Shown piece after piece: positions 35,584 to 44,862 of a stretch of 64,000 bases of DNA. This DNA is from Archaeoglobaceae archaeon. GTDB taxonomy: Archaea > Halobacteriota > Archaeoglobi > Archaeoglobales > Archaeoglobaceae. The notes under the pieces were generated by a model. That model was not told where the DNA came from and did no database searches. It saw only the letters and a list, made by a program, of their open reading frames with translations. The stretch is from the NCBI GenBank assembly GCA_026986375.1, contig JALSOQ010000022.1:1-64000 (forward strand), given 5' to 3'. Every line of letters begins with the position of its first letter. The first letter of the stretch is position 1. The position numbers and the translations under genes were made by a program.

Positions 35584-37434
35584 ATGAGGTTGCTATGGTT
35601 TGTCATGCTGTCCGTGTTGCTGATCGTCCCGGCGAACGCCATGTTGCAGGGAAACGTTCAGCATACCGGAAACTACTCCGCAAGTGCGGAGATAATTCCT
35701 AAGGTCGCTTGGAAAACCTACATCAGCGGACTCGTTGACTGCCAGCCTCTCGTCGTGGATGGAAGGGTGTTCGTATCCAACTGGTATGGCTGGAAGGAGT
35801 GGAAACCCGGTCTCTACTGCTTGAACGCGGAAAACGGGGAAATTTTGTGGAGAAATCCCAAAGTGACGGGAGCTTCGAGCGTTGCGTATTATGATGGGAA
35901 GCTCTACGTCGGAAACCTCTCCGGAGATTTCTTCGTGATAAACGCCACGAACGGTGAAGTAATAAAGGAGATCAGGCTCGAAGATCATCCTTCGTGGTGG
36001 GGCATAGCATCTTCTCCCATAATCTACAACGGTAGCGTTTACGTAACGACATTCTCCAACGGAACCCTGTGGAAGCTCGACCTGAAAGGAAACGTCTTAA
36101 AGAAGTTCACCACGGGCGGAACAATATGTCCCTACGTTTCACCCACCGCCTTCGAAGGAAGGATATTCTTCGCAGGAAATTCGAGCGGGGATAGGATTTA
36201 CTGCGTCGACGAGAACTTGAGCGAGATCTGGAACTACAGCGTCGATTCCCAGATAACGGGAACTCCTACGGTAGGAAAGATAAACGGAAGCTACTACCTG
36301 ATATTCACGACGAAGAAGAGTCTATACGTTCTCGATTTGAACGGGAATCTAATAGACAGGGTTCCGCTCAACGGAACGATATCGAGTCCGGCAGTCGCCT
36401 ATAACATGATATACGTTGGGGCCAAGGACGGATTGTACTGCTTTAAGCTCGAAAACGGTCTCAAGCTCATCTGGAAATTTAAGACGGAAGGCAAGGTGGA
36501 TTCATCTCCGGCGGTAGCGAACGGGGTTGTTTACTTCGCCACAAACGTTAAGGAAGGGACTCTCTACGCCTTAAACGCCTTCAACGGAAATCTGCTCTGG
36601 TTCTACAGGCTGAAGCCTCCTCAGGGGTTATACTACAACATAATGTCCTCCCCGTTCATATACGATGACAGACTATACATAGGAACGGACAGCGGTTACG
36701 TTTACTGCTTCGACTCCTCCGGAACCATTGAGTTCAACGTGACGCTCTCTCCCAAGAACGTGACAATAACGATCGGCGGAAAGAGATATGAAGTCAGGGA
36801 AGATACAGCTTTGGGGGCTCTGCTTAAAGCTTCGAAGTATTCGACCAACGATCACGAAGTATTCTTCAACGTAACCCTCGACGATAGCTGGTATGAGAAA
36901 TACGGTTCATTCCTCATCAGCTCGATAATGGGACTGGGGACGAAGAACGTAGGGGGCAAGTGGATATACTGGAGCGTATGGAACGAAACCTCGCAGATAC
37001 CCGTTGGAGCGAACCTCTACTACTTGAGCGACGGGGAAACGATCTACTATAGATACGGAGACGGAACGATCAACAATTCGACGGTAACGCTGAAGATTAA
37101 CGCCGAAGTGAGTCCGATAGCGATAACCGGAGTGAGCGTAACTCCCGCAAAGCTCTGCGGAAACGCCACGGCTTACGTGAATGTAAGCTCTTCTAAGAGC
37201 GGATGGTTCGTGCTTGTTGTGAGCGGTTTGAACGATAAAGGGGATTATATAGCCGGAATATCGACATTCCACCTTAGCAAGGGCGGTAGCGTTAGGGTGC
37301 CCGTGCTCATCCATATCCCGCAGAGAAACTCCATCGGAACTTACAAACTCTATGCCGGAGTTTACGAGCTCGAAGGTTATCCTAACGATCTCATAGAAAT
37401 TTACGGGCCAGTCAAATGCGAGGTGTCGTCATGA
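35584..37434 (+). CDS. Secreted PQQ-like beta-propeller protein with DUF4430 domain
   Basis: A surface protein of 616 residues. A signal peptide (MRLLWFVMLSVLLIVPANA) is followed by a PQQ/pyrrolo-quinoline-type beta-propeller (repeated GKLYVGNLSGDFFVINATNG, GRIFFAGNSSGDRIYCVDE, DRLYIGTDSGYVYCFDSSG). After this, at about 395-500, comes a DUF4430-like domain (REDTALGALLKASKY, KWIYWSVWNE) and then a C-terminal Ig-like domain. DUF4430 is related to the cobalamin-binding beta domain of transcobalamin and intrinsic factor. It overlaps the next surface gene by 4 bp (ATGA), so they form one unit with btuF and btuC. Confidence 0.82.
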   Translation: MRLLWFVMLSVLLIVPANAMLQGNVQHTGNYSASAEIIPKVAWKTYISGLVDCQPLVVDGRVFVSNWYGWKEWKPGLYCLNAENGEILWRNPKVTGASSVAYYDGKLYVGNLSGDFFVINATNGEVIKEIRLEDHPSWWGIASSPIIYNGSVYVTTFSNGTLWKLDLKGNVLKKFTTGGTICPYVSPTAFEGRIFFAGNSSGDRIYCVDENLSEIWNYSVDSQITGTPTVGKINGSYYLIFTTKKSLYVLDLNGNLIDRVPLNGTISSPAVAYNMIYVGAKDGLYCFKLENGLKLIWKFKTEGKVDSSPAVANGVVYFATNVKEGTLYALNAFNGNLLWFYRLKPPQGLYYNIMSSPFIYDDRLYIGTDSGYVYCFDSSGTIEFNVTLSPKNVTITIGGKRYEVREDTALGALLKASKYSTNDHEVFFNVTLDDSWYEKYGSFLISSIMGLGTKNVGGKWIYWSVWNETSQIPVGANLYYLSDGETIYYRYGDGTINNSTVTLKINAEVSPIAITGVSVTPAKLCGNATAYVNVSSSKSGWFVLVVSGLNDKGDYIAGISTFHLSKGGSVRVPVLIHIPQRNSIGTYKLYAGVYELEGYPNDLIEIYGPVKCEVSS

Positions 37435-39686
37435 AGGGGAAGATTCTGCTTGTTCTGTTACTCATCTCATGCATACATCTCGCCAAAGCTTTGAGCATAA
37501 GCGTGGAGGGAGATTGCATAGTGGGACACAAGCTTCTAATAAAAACGGACGAACCTGCCTTGATAATTTTGAGAATGAACGGCGGAACGCCAATATACGC
37601 CAACACTTCCGCATACTTCACTCCTCAAGTGACCGGAAAGCTTAGGATTGAAGCAGTAGCCAGAAACGAGAGGGCTTTCAAGGTGGTAGAGATTAAAAAG
37701 CCAAGCGGAGGAGGCGGTGGCTACGTAGGGCACTACTACCTACCAGAAGGGAACGTAACGGTAACGCTCGAAAACGGAGGAACCGCAAGCGTGAGCTACA
37801 GAACCGCATTAGGAGCTCTTCTAAGAGCTTCGGAAGTCATGGGGTTCGGAGTTAGGGTTAAGGCTTGGAGCTACGGACTCTTCGTGGACTGCATAAGGGG
37901 AATCTGCACCGGACACTTGGGCAAAAGTTCCGGCTGGATGTATTCGGTGAACGGAGAGATTCCGATGGTTTCCGCCGATAGGTATAACCTGAAAGCCGGA
38001 GACGACGTTATCTGGTATTTCTCAAGGAGCATGAGTGAGACTCCTGAGAGCTCTCCATACAGAATCGAGATAAAAACGTATCCGGACTGGTCGTTTGATG
38101 TCCACATGCACTGGAGCATCACACACGTTTCTGGAGGTGGAGGAAGCACGCAAGTTTCTGGAGGTGAGGTAAAGAGAACTGAAGAAAAAGCCGTTAACGT
38201 AACGACGACCAAAGAAACTCTGAAGGCGATCGTAAACGGAACTGCAACGTTCGTCGTCAACGTTACGAGGGTTCCGCTGAAAGTTGCCGTCAAAACTGCG
38301 AAACTCGTCGAACTCGAATTCGAAAGGAAGGCTCTGGCGGGAATGGAGCTGAACAAGCTATACGCCACGGTTCTGGACTACTTCAGCATAAAAGCAAATA
38401 GATCGGTTAAATTAACCCTGAGCTTCGCCCTCAGCAAGGATACTCTTAGGAGGTTAAACTCCTCACCAAAGGACGTTTTCTTGGCGGAGTTAAAAGGAAC
38501 TTGGATTCAAATCCCGATCAGCTATTCTGAAAACGAAACGCATTACCTGTTCAGAGCGAATCTGACTAACTTCAGTTCGTTCGTGATAGCGGTCAAGTGG
38601 AGAGGATTCCCGCTGAACGCTACTGATGAAAGAATAGTGAGAGCACTCAACTACCTCAAGACTTTGCAGAAGGACGACGGCGGTTTCGGAAATCCGAACG
38701 AGAACAGCAGTTTTTCTGCGACGTGCTGGGCCGTAATGGCTTTGGTTTCTGCTGGCATAGATCCGCACGGCTGGAAGAAGAACGGAAAATCGCCTATAGA
38801 TTACCTCAGAGACCACATAGTGGAGGAATATCCAAAGATGGGAACTGCGGATCTCGCGAGAACGATTTTGGCTCTCGTTTACTCCGGAGAAAATCCGTGG
38901 AACTTCTCCGGCATAGATCTCGTTTCTGCTTTAAAGGATAGGACTAAGAAGGACGGACAGATAGGCGACTACATATACACGACGATCTGGGGGATAATAG
39001 CGCTGAAAGCTTGCGGGAAAAACGTTTCCAAGTCAGTAGAATGGCTCGCAAGCCATCAGAATCCGGACGGAGGCTTTGCATGGGCAGTAGGGGAGAAGAG
39101 CGATTACGACGACACGGCAGCTGCCATCCAAGCGCTCATAGCCGGAGGGATTCCGAGGGACAGCGAAGTGATTAAGAAGGCTTTAGAGTTCCTCAAGACT
39201 GGACAGAACGAAGATGGGGGGATGAGATACTTCGGAAATTCGGCGAGCAACTCCGCGAGCGACTCTTGGACGATTCAGGCTTTAGTTGCGGCTGGGATAA
39301 ATCCGAAGGAATGGAAGAAGAACGGTGTGAGCGTTGTCGATCATTTGTTGAGCCTTCAAACCGATGAGGGATACTTCAAATACACGAAGTTCGTGACTGA
39401 CAACCCGGGATACATGACGGTGTCCGCAATAATGGCTCTGCTTGGCAAACCGCACCCGATTAAGGTTACGAAAGAGCATAAAGAGAAGGCACATGAAATT
39501 ATTAAACCTCTTATCACTCCAAAACCCTCTCCCACTCAAACTCCTACACCCAAGCCAACTTCCATTCCGACTCCAACACCGACGGTTACGCCCCCAAGCA
39601 CTCAACCGTTCGGAATAGACGGATTCACAGCTTTAATCGCATTGGCCGGAATAACGATCGCTTTGGCGGTGAGAAGATGGAGATGA
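37431..39686 (+). CDS. Surface protein with DUF4430 and terpenoid-cyclase-like repeats (transcobalamin-like)
   Basis: A 751-residue exported protein. Order: signal peptide (MKGKILLVLLLISCIHLAKA), beta domain, DUF4430 domain (ALGALLRASEVMGFG, SSGWMYSVNGEIPM, AGDDVIWYF) near 90-210, a beta region ending LTNFSSFVIAVKW, then alpha/alpha-barrel repeats of prenyltransferase/squalene-cyclase type (LQKDDGGFGNPN, HQNPDGGFAWAVG, GQNEDGGMRYFGN). A Pro/Thr-rich stalk follows, then a C-terminal membrane helix and RRWR, like archaeal PGF-CTERM anchors. Vertebrate B12 carriers also pair an alpha/alpha barrel with a DUF4430-related domain. Corrinoid binding is inferred from this and from btuF and btuC following. 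Confidence 0.8.
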   Translation: MKGKILLVLLLISCIHLAKALSISVEGDCIVGHKLLIKTDEPALIILRMNGGTPIYANTSAYFTPQVTGKLRIEAVARNERAFKVVEIKKPSGGGGGYVGHYYLPEGNVTVTLENGGTASVSYRTALGALLRASEVMGFGVRVKAWSYGLFVDCIRGICTGHLGKSSGWMYSVNGEIPMVSADRYNLKAGDDVIWYFSRSMSETPESSPYRIEIKTYPDWSFDVHMHWSITHVSGGGGSTQVSGGEVKRTEEKAVNVTTTKETLKAIVNGTATFVVNVTRVPLKVAVKTAKLVELEFERKALAGMELNKLYATVLDYFSIKANRSVKLTLSFALSKDTLRRLNSSPKDVFLAELKGTWIQIPISYSENETHYLFRANLTNFSSFVIAVKWRGFPLNATDERIVRALNYLKTLQKDDGGFGNPNENSSFSATCWAVMALVSAGIDPHGWKKNGKSPIDYLRDHIVEEYPKMGTADLARTILALVYSGENPWNFSGIDLVSALKDRTKKDGQIGDYIYTTIWGIIALKACGKNVSKSVEWLASHQNPDGGFAWAVGEKSDYDDTAAAIQALIAGGIPRDSEVIKKALEFLKTGQNEDGGMRYFGNSASNSASDSWTIQALVAAGINPKEWKKNGVSVVDHLLSLQTDEGYFKYTKFVTDNPGYMTVSAIMALLGKPHPIKVTKEHKEKAHEIIKPLITPKPSPTQTPTPKPTSIPTPTPTVTPPSTQPFGIDGFTALIALAGITIALAVRRWR

Positions 39687-40750
39687 GAAAGTTCGCCTTG
39701 CTTGTTCTGGCAATTTTTTTGATCGGCTGTCAAACGCACTCGCGCATTCAAACAGTTTCGCACATCCAAGCGGTTAACGTTACTTACCACCTAAATTTCT
39801 CATACCTGAGCCATGGGATAGTCGAGAAGGCAGATGAGGTAATCGTTAGGGACGATTTCGGTTATGAGGTCGTAGTAAAGAAGTTCCCGCACAGAATAGT
39901 CTCCTTAGCACCTTCCAACACCGAAATTCTCTTCGCACTGGGCTTGGGGAATAGAGTGGTGGGGGTTACGGACTACTGCGACTATCCGCCGGAGGCAGTT
40001 AAGTTGAGGGAGGAAGGTAAGATCGAATCGATAGGCGGTTATTCAACCGTAAACGTCGAGAAGGTCATCTCGCTAAAGCCGGATTTGGTGGTGGCGTGCT
40101 ACGGAAACGGAATAGGAACGGTTGAGGCGATAAAGCGTTTCGGTATTCCCGTTATATGCTTCAACCCCCGCAACCTCACCCAGATAATGAGGGACATATA
40201 CGTTTTGGGAGTCGTCTGCGGAGTTAAGGAGAACGCGACGAAGCTGATAAATTGGATGGTCAAGAAAATCGATGAAGTAGTCGGAATTACTTCGAAAGCG
40301 AAAGTTAGGCCTAAGGTGGTTCACATACTGTGGAACGATCCGATATGGGTGAGCGGAAGAGGAACGTTCGTGGATGAGTTGATAAGACTCGCAGGAGGGA
40401 TAAATGCGGTGAAAAAGAAGGGATGGGTAGTGATAAGCAAGGAGGAACTTCTGAGGATGAATCCAGACGTTATAATCGTGAACAGCGGTAGCGGGATGGG
40501 TAACGGCAGAGATATTTTATACGAATGGATTACGAACGACAGCGTTCTTTCGAATTTGAAGGCGGTAAAGGAGGGGAGGGTTTACGTCGTCGATGCGGAT
40601 ATCGTATCCAGACCGTCATACAGAATCGTTTACGCGCTCGAAGATTTTGCGAGGTTCATACATCCCGAGCTTTTTGGTTCTGGCCTTGATCACGCTCATA
40701 GTATCTCCAGCGTTGGGCCCGAGCCAGATACCGCCGAAGCTCGTAGCTGA
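39683..40750 (+). CDS. btuF: Corrinoid ABC transporter substrate-binding lipoprotein BtuF
   Basis: A periplasmic-binding-protein-fold lipoprotein of about 355 residues. The signal has a lipobox-like IFLIGCQTHS. The core begins RIVSLAPSNTEILFALGLGN and continues VVGVTDYCDYPPE, KVISLKPDLVVA and NPDVIIVNSGSG, the class III helical-backbone pattern of BtuF/FecB. ATG 39683 overlaps the stop of the upstream DUF4430 protein (ATGA). The normal BtuF end would be near IHPELF. The remaining 24 residues run inside the btuC frame. Confidence 0.88.
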   Translation: MRKFALLVLAIFLIGCQTHSRIQTVSHIQAVNVTYHLNFSYLSHGIVEKADEVIVRDDFGYEVVVKKFPHRIVSLAPSNTEILFALGLGNRVVGVTDYCDYPPEAVKLREEGKIESIGGYSTVNVEKVISLKPDLVVACYGNGIGTVEAIKRFGIPVICFNPRNLTQIMRDIYVLGVVCGVKENATKLINWMVKKIDEVVGITSKAKVRPKVVHILWNDPIWVSGRGTFVDELIRLAGGINAVKKKGWVVISKEELLRMNPDVIIVNSGSGMGNGRDILYEWITNDSVLSNLKAVKEGRVYVVDADIVSRPSYRIVYALEDFARFIHPELFGSGLDHAHSISSVGPEPDTAEARS

Positions 40751-41624
40751 ATCGATCTTTAAGGCGATAACGGGAAAGAAGCTGAGCTTGGAGGAGAGGA
40801 TAGTCGTAGATCTCAGAATTCCAAGGGTTCTGATGGCTTTCCTCACCGGAATCGCTCTCTCAACATCCGGAGTCGTAATGCAGGCCATATTCAGAAACCC
40901 GTTGGCGGATCCGTTCGTTTTGGGAATTTCCGCAGGAGCTTGCGTAGGAGCTATTTTGGGCATTCTACTTTTCTTTGACGTCTATTCTGTATCCCTCTTG
41001 GCCTTCCTAACATCCCTCTTAGCCATCTTCACCGTCTACAACTTGGCAAGGGTAAGGGGAAGGATCACCACGGAATCCCTACTGCTGTCGGGGATAGCCG
41101 TCAACTTCTTCCTCTACGCTTTAGAATGGCTGATGCTCATCACATTCAACAGAGCCCATCTAATCCTAACTTGGCTCGTTGGATTCTTCGGAAACGTCGA
41201 ATGGTTGGACGTTGAGGTTAGCCTTATCCCGGTCTTGCTCGGAGTGGTTGTCGTTTGGTTCTTCTACAGAGACCTCAACGCCATGGCGTTCGGAGAGGAG
41301 ACCGCCCACTACTTGGGTATCGACGTTGCTACTGTCAGGAAAGTTCTGCTCGCTGTCGTGTCTCTCATAACCGCGATATGCACGGCTTTCGTCGGAATAG
41401 TAGGATTCGTCGGATTAATGATCCCACACATAGCCAGAACCATCGTCGGAGCCAATCACAGAGAACTCATCCCATCCTCAGCCCTAATCGGCGGAATATT
41501 CTTGGTTTGGGCGGATACCTTCGCAAGAACTTTTATGAACGATTCCGTTCCGGTAGGAATAGTTACGATGCTCTGCGGAGCTCCTTTCTTCCTCTACCTC
41601 CTAAGGACAAAACAAAAGATTTAA
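40593..41624 (+). CDS. btuC: Corrinoid ABC transporter permease BtuC (FecCD family)
   Basis: A membrane permease with about nine to ten hydrophobic segments. Family motifs are [56 protein letters not shown] and [16 protein letters not shown], the last being the coupling region for BtuD. ATG 40593 gives 343 residues but overlaps btuF by 158 bp. TTG 40674 is an alternative that would clip the first helix. No BtuD ATPase follows; argF is next, so the ATPase must be encoded elsewhere. Confidence 0.9.
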   Translation: MRISYPDRHTESFTRSKILRGSYIPSFLVLALITLIVSPALGPSQIPPKLVAESIFKAITGKKLSLEERIVVDLRIPRVLMAFLTGIALSTSGVVMQAIFRNPLADPFVLGISAGACVGAILGILLFFDVYSVSLLAFLTSLLAIFTVYNLARVRGRITTESLLLSGIAVNFFLYALEWLMLITFNRAHLILTWLVGFFGNVEWLDVEVSLIPVLLGVVVVWFFYRDLNAMAFGEETAHYLGIDVATVRKVLLAVVSLITAICTAFVGIVGFVGLMIPHIARTIVGANHRELIPSSALIGGIFLVWADTFARTFMNDSVPVGIVTMLCGAPFFLYLLRTKQKI

Positions 41625-41649
41625 TTGTCTTCGACAATATTTCTTAGGG

Positions 41650-42570
41650 ATGAAGCATCTGATATCAATGGCAGATCTAACGCCAGAGGAGCTCGAAGAG
41701 ATTCTCGAACTTGCAGAGAAGCTCAAGGAGGAGAGATATAAAGGGAGAGTTACGGACTACTTAAAGAACAAGAGTCTTGCGATGATATTCGAGCTCCCCT
41801 CAACCCGAACCAGAATCTCTTTTGAAGTCGCAATGACCGATTTGGGCGGGCATGCCCTCTATTTAAGCTGGAACGACCTGCAGTTGGGAAGGGGTGAGCC
41901 GATAAAGGATACCGCCCGTGTTCTAAGCAGATACGTCCATGCGGTTATGATGAGGGTTAGAAACCACGAAACGATCGTGGAATTTGCGAAATACTCCTCT
42001 GTTCCGGTTATAAACGGTTTGAGCAACCTTGAGCACCCCTGCCAGATAATAGCCGATCTTCTGACGATTAAGGAGTATAAGGGTAATCTGAAGAACGTCA
42101 GGTTGGCTTGGGTTGGAGATGGTAACAACGTCTGCAACTCCCTGATTCTGGCTTCCGCTTTGACGGGAATGAAGATGGTCGTGTCAACTCCGAAGGGTTA
42201 CGAGCCGAACGAAGAAATAGTCAAGAAGGCTCTGGAGATGGGTGCGAATTTGGAGTTCGAGCCGGATCCGACCAAAGCCGTGAGGAATGCGGACGTGATA
42301 TATACGGACGTATGGGTTTCGATGGGGCAGGAGGCTGAGAGGGAGAAGAGGTTGAGGGATTTTGCGAAGCATCAGGTCAGCGAAGCTCTAGTAAGCATGG
42401 CCAAGGATGACGTAATAGTCATGCACTGCCTGCCAGCACACAGGGGGGAGGAGATAACCGAGGAGGTTCTGGAAGGTGAGCATTCGATAGTATTCGATCA
42501 GGCCGAAAATAGGTTGCACGCTCAGAAGGCCATCCTGCTCAAGCTTATTGGGGGTGAAGAGGTTGACTGA
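41650..42570 (+). CDS. argF: Ornithine carbamoyltransferase
   Basis: Forms citrulline from ornithine and carbamoyl phosphate. At 306 residues it is normal in length. The carbamoyl-phosphate motif is [13 protein letters not shown] near residue 47. [15 protein letters not shown], the ornithine-loop VSMGQE and the catalytic [12 protein letters not shown] follow. It shares its 3' end with the nadE start region, so the two genes are probably co-transcribed although functionally unrelated. Confidence 0.97.
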   Translation: MKHLISMADLTPEELEEILELAEKLKEERYKGRVTDYLKNKSLAMIFELPSTRTRISFEVAMTDLGGHALYLSWNDLQLGRGEPIKDTARVLSRYVHAVMMRVRNHETIVEFAKYSSVPVINGLSNLEHPCQIIADLLTIKEYKGNLKNVRLAWVGDGNNVCNSLILASALTGMKMVVSTPKGYEPNEEIVKKALEMGANLEFEPDPTKAVRNADVIYTDVWVSMGQEAEREKRLRDFAKHQVSEALVSMAKDDVIVMHCLPAHRGEEITEEVLEGEHSIVFDQAENRLHAQKAILLKLIGGEEVD

Positions 42571-44452
42571 TTGGAAAGCCGTAGTGGATAGGATCACGGA
42601 GTTCATAAGGAAGGTCGTCAGCGAGGCGAACGCCGATGGAGTTGTAGTCGGATTGAGCGGGGGAGTTGACAGCTCAACGACGGCATTTCTCTGCGTCAAA
42701 GCTCTGGGAAAGGATAAGGTTCTCGGAATAATCATGCCAGAAAGGGGAGTTACGAGGGAGGAGGACATAGAGGATGCTCTAAAAGTTTGCGAGATTTTGG
42801 GAATAGACTACAAGTTCGTCGAAATCAATCCGATGGTCGAAGTTTTTTTGAACGAGCTCGGAGAGGGCAATAGGATTGCTGTGGCGAATCTAAAGCCGAG
42901 AATTAGAATGATCATAAACTACTACTACGCTAACAACATGAACAGACTCGTTGCCGGAACTGGAAACAAGAGCGAATTGATGACTGGCTATTTCTGTTAC
43001 GATGAAAAGACGAGGGTCTTGACGACGGAAGGCTTGAAGACGTATAGGGAGCTGAAGCCCGGAGACGTTGTGTTTTCGCTCAACTTGAATACCGGTAAGG
43101 TTGAGGAGGTTCCGGTTAAAGCCGTTTACACTTTCGAATACGAGGGTGAGATGATCCACATAAGGGGTAAGAGGACGGATCTGCTCGTTACTCCAAATCA
43201 TAGAATGCTCATCGTAAAGAATGGATTGAAGTTCGTTCAGGCTGAAGAGTTTTTGAATAAGAAGTTCAGCCTCCCGATTCCCACACCTTGGGACGGGATC
43301 ATGGATATGGATTACTTCAACACGACGGAGTTTCAGAGAGATCTCTACCACAACACCAATGTGCTACCCGAAAACATGCCGATTGAACCGTTCCTATATC
43401 TCATGGGTCTTTACATAGGAGACGGAACTTGCTCGACTTACGACGTGAAATCTTCGATAAAGGTAGAGGACAGGGAAGAGTGGATTAAAAATAGAGACGA
43501 GAGGGGAAGGTTTGCTCCGGCAGATGGCGAACGTAAGCCGGTTACATACAAAGCTCACAGCGTTTATTTTGCCATTCTGGAGCACGATAAGGCGAGGGAT
43601 AAGCTGATAGAAACCTTAGAAAACTTGGAGATAAGATACAGAGCCTACAGAAATTTTGTCAGAGTCAATTCAAAGGTTCTTCACCGAATATTCAGGCAGT
43701 GCGGAAGTAGGGCTGAAGAGAAGAGAATTCCTAGATGGGTTCTGAAGCTGCCACCCAAGAAGCTGATATGGGTTTACAGGGGTTTGATGGACAGCGACGG
43801 TTGGGGATACCAGAACTATCAGACTATATCATACAACCTTGCGTTGAACATCGTTGAGTTGTGTGCAAAGCTCGGAATGCACGCGACCATATCCGTCAGA
43901 CCTCCAAAAACCACCGAATACAACGGAAAGATCATAAGAAGTAGGAGGTCGTTCGTCGTAACGATAGCTAAGAACGTAAGAACGACTTCGATCTATCCTT
44001 CGAGCGTTTCGAAGGTTCACTACAAGGGGATAGTGTGGTGTCCGGATGTCCCACCACATCACAACTTGCTCGTGGAGAGGAACGGAAAGTTCACATTCTG
44101 CGGAAACACGAAGTATGGGGACGGAGGAGTCGATTTCTTGCCGATTGGAGACCTCTACAAAACCGAAGTTTTCGAACTCGCGAAGTTCTTAGGAGTTCCT
44201 AAGAGGATCATAGAGAAGGCTCCGTCGGCCGGGCTGTGGGTGGGGCAGACGGATGAAGGGGAATTGGGGATTACCTACGTGAAACTCGACACGATTCTCA
44301 AAGCACTTGAGAAAGGAGTTAAGCCTGAAGAGATTCCGAGGAGGTTCGACGTCAGCGAGGAGGAGGTCAGAAGGGTTTTGGAGATGGTCGAAAAGAGCAG
44401 GCATAAGAGAGAACCTCCGCCGATCGCAACGGTTAGAGATCTCGTGGATTAA
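42563..44452 (+). CDS. nadE: NAD synthetase (ammonia-dependent) interrupted by an intein
   Basis: Amidates deamido-NAD using ammonia and ATP. The extein is 258 residues (from TTG 42563), with the PP-loop [14 protein letters not shown] and [14 protein letters not shown]. There is no glutaminase domain. The extein is broken between [13 protein letters not shown] and [21 protein letters not shown], inside the conserved ATP and substrate-binding segment, by a 371-residue intein at 42995-44107. Excision would restore a normal NadE. TTG 42563 is preferred because GGGGGTGA lies 5 bp before it. TTG 42548 and GTG 42554 are alternatives. The 5' end overlaps argF. Confidence 0.94.
   Translation: MTDWKAVVDRITEFIRKVVSEANADGVVVGLSGGVDSSTTAFLCVKALGKDKVLGIIMPERGVTREEDIEDALKVCEILGIDYKFVEINPMVEVFLNELGEGNRIAVANLKPRIRMIINYYYANNMNRLVAGTGNKSELMTGYFCYDEKTRVLTTEGLKTYRELKPGDVVFSLNLNTGKVEEVPVKAVYTFEYEGEMIHIRGKRTDLLVTPNHRMLIVKNGLKFVQAEEFLNKKFSLPIPTPWDGIMDMDYFNTTEFQRDLYHNTNVLPENMPIEPFLYLMGLYIGDGTCSTYDVKSSIKVEDREEWIKNRDERGRFAPADGERKPVTYKAHSVYFAILEHDKARDKLIETLENLEIRYRAYRNFVRVNSKVLHRIFRQCGSRAEEKRIPRWVLKLPPKKLIWVYRGLMDSDGWGYQNYQTISYNLALNIVELCAKLGMHATISVRPPKTTEYNGKIIRSRRSFVVTIAKNVRTTSIYPSSVSKVHYKGIVWCPDVPPHHNLLVERNGKFTFCGNTKYGDGGVDFLPIGDLYKTEVFELAKFLGVPKRIIEKAPSAGLWVGQTDEGELGITYVKLDTILKALEKGVKPEEIPRRFDVSEEEVRRVLEMVEKSRHKREPPPIATVRDLVD
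42995..44107 (+). other. Intein in NadE with LAGLIDADG homing endonuclease
   Basis: A self-splicing element of 371 residues. Block A starts with Cys1 ([10 protein letters not shown]). Block B holds TPNHR (Thr66, His69). Two LAGLIDADG motifs are LMGLYIGDG at 136-144 (Asp143) and YRGLMDSDG at 261-269 (Asp268). Block F is [14 protein letters not shown], and block G ends FCGN with Asn371. The penultimate residue is Gly, not the usual His, and the +1 extein residue is Thr. All splicing nucleophiles and both endonuclease aspartates are present, so both activities look intact. The frame is continuous with NadE on both sides. Confidence 0.93.
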
Positions 44453-44858
44453 TTCTTCTTTCTTTTGGAACGTAATTTTTCACGATTTTTCCGTTTCCCT
44501 TCCCGCAACCCAAAAAGAACTTTCTCCACTTCAGTATGACGTAACCTCTAACCGGTAACACCAAATCCTCCCCGCTCATCCACTTCTTTGCAGTTTCGTC
44601 GTCGACCTCTATCACGTTTTTCTTGGCGAGCCTTCCGACGATAAAGGATCCTTCGATGGAAAGCCTTATTCCTTCCTTCTCGATAGTTCCGAAGTATAGT
44701 CCGTAGTGATACGTGGAAACTTCGATTCCGCAATTCTTAAAGGCGTATATTCTTTTCTTACCCCTTTCCTCGAATTCCAAGCCCAGACTTAGGAATTCTT
44801 TCCTGTCTACACCGAACTGCCTTTCCAAAAGCTTGGCGATCCTCTCCTTAATATCCAT
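44433..44858 (-). CDS. PUA-like RNA-binding protein, RsmF C-terminal domain type
   Basis: A 141-residue protein whose C-terminal half resembles the RNA-binding PUA-like domain found at the end of RsmF-type rRNA m5C methyltransferases ([29 protein letters not shown]). It lies directly downstream of a Nop2/Sun methyltransferase gene without such a domain, starting 5 bp after its stop. The two may act together as a split RNA methyltransferase. ATG 44858 is used. The 3' end overlaps nadE by 20 bp, convergent. Confidence 0.7.
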   Translation of the reverse strand: MDIKERIAKLLERQFGVDRKEFLSLGLEFEERGKKRIYAFKNCGIEVSTYHYGLYFGTIEKEGIRLSIEGSFIVGRLAKKNVIEVDDETAKKWMSGEDLVLPVRGYVILKWRKFFLGCGKGNGKIVKNYVPKERRINPRDL

Positions 44859-44862
44859 CACC

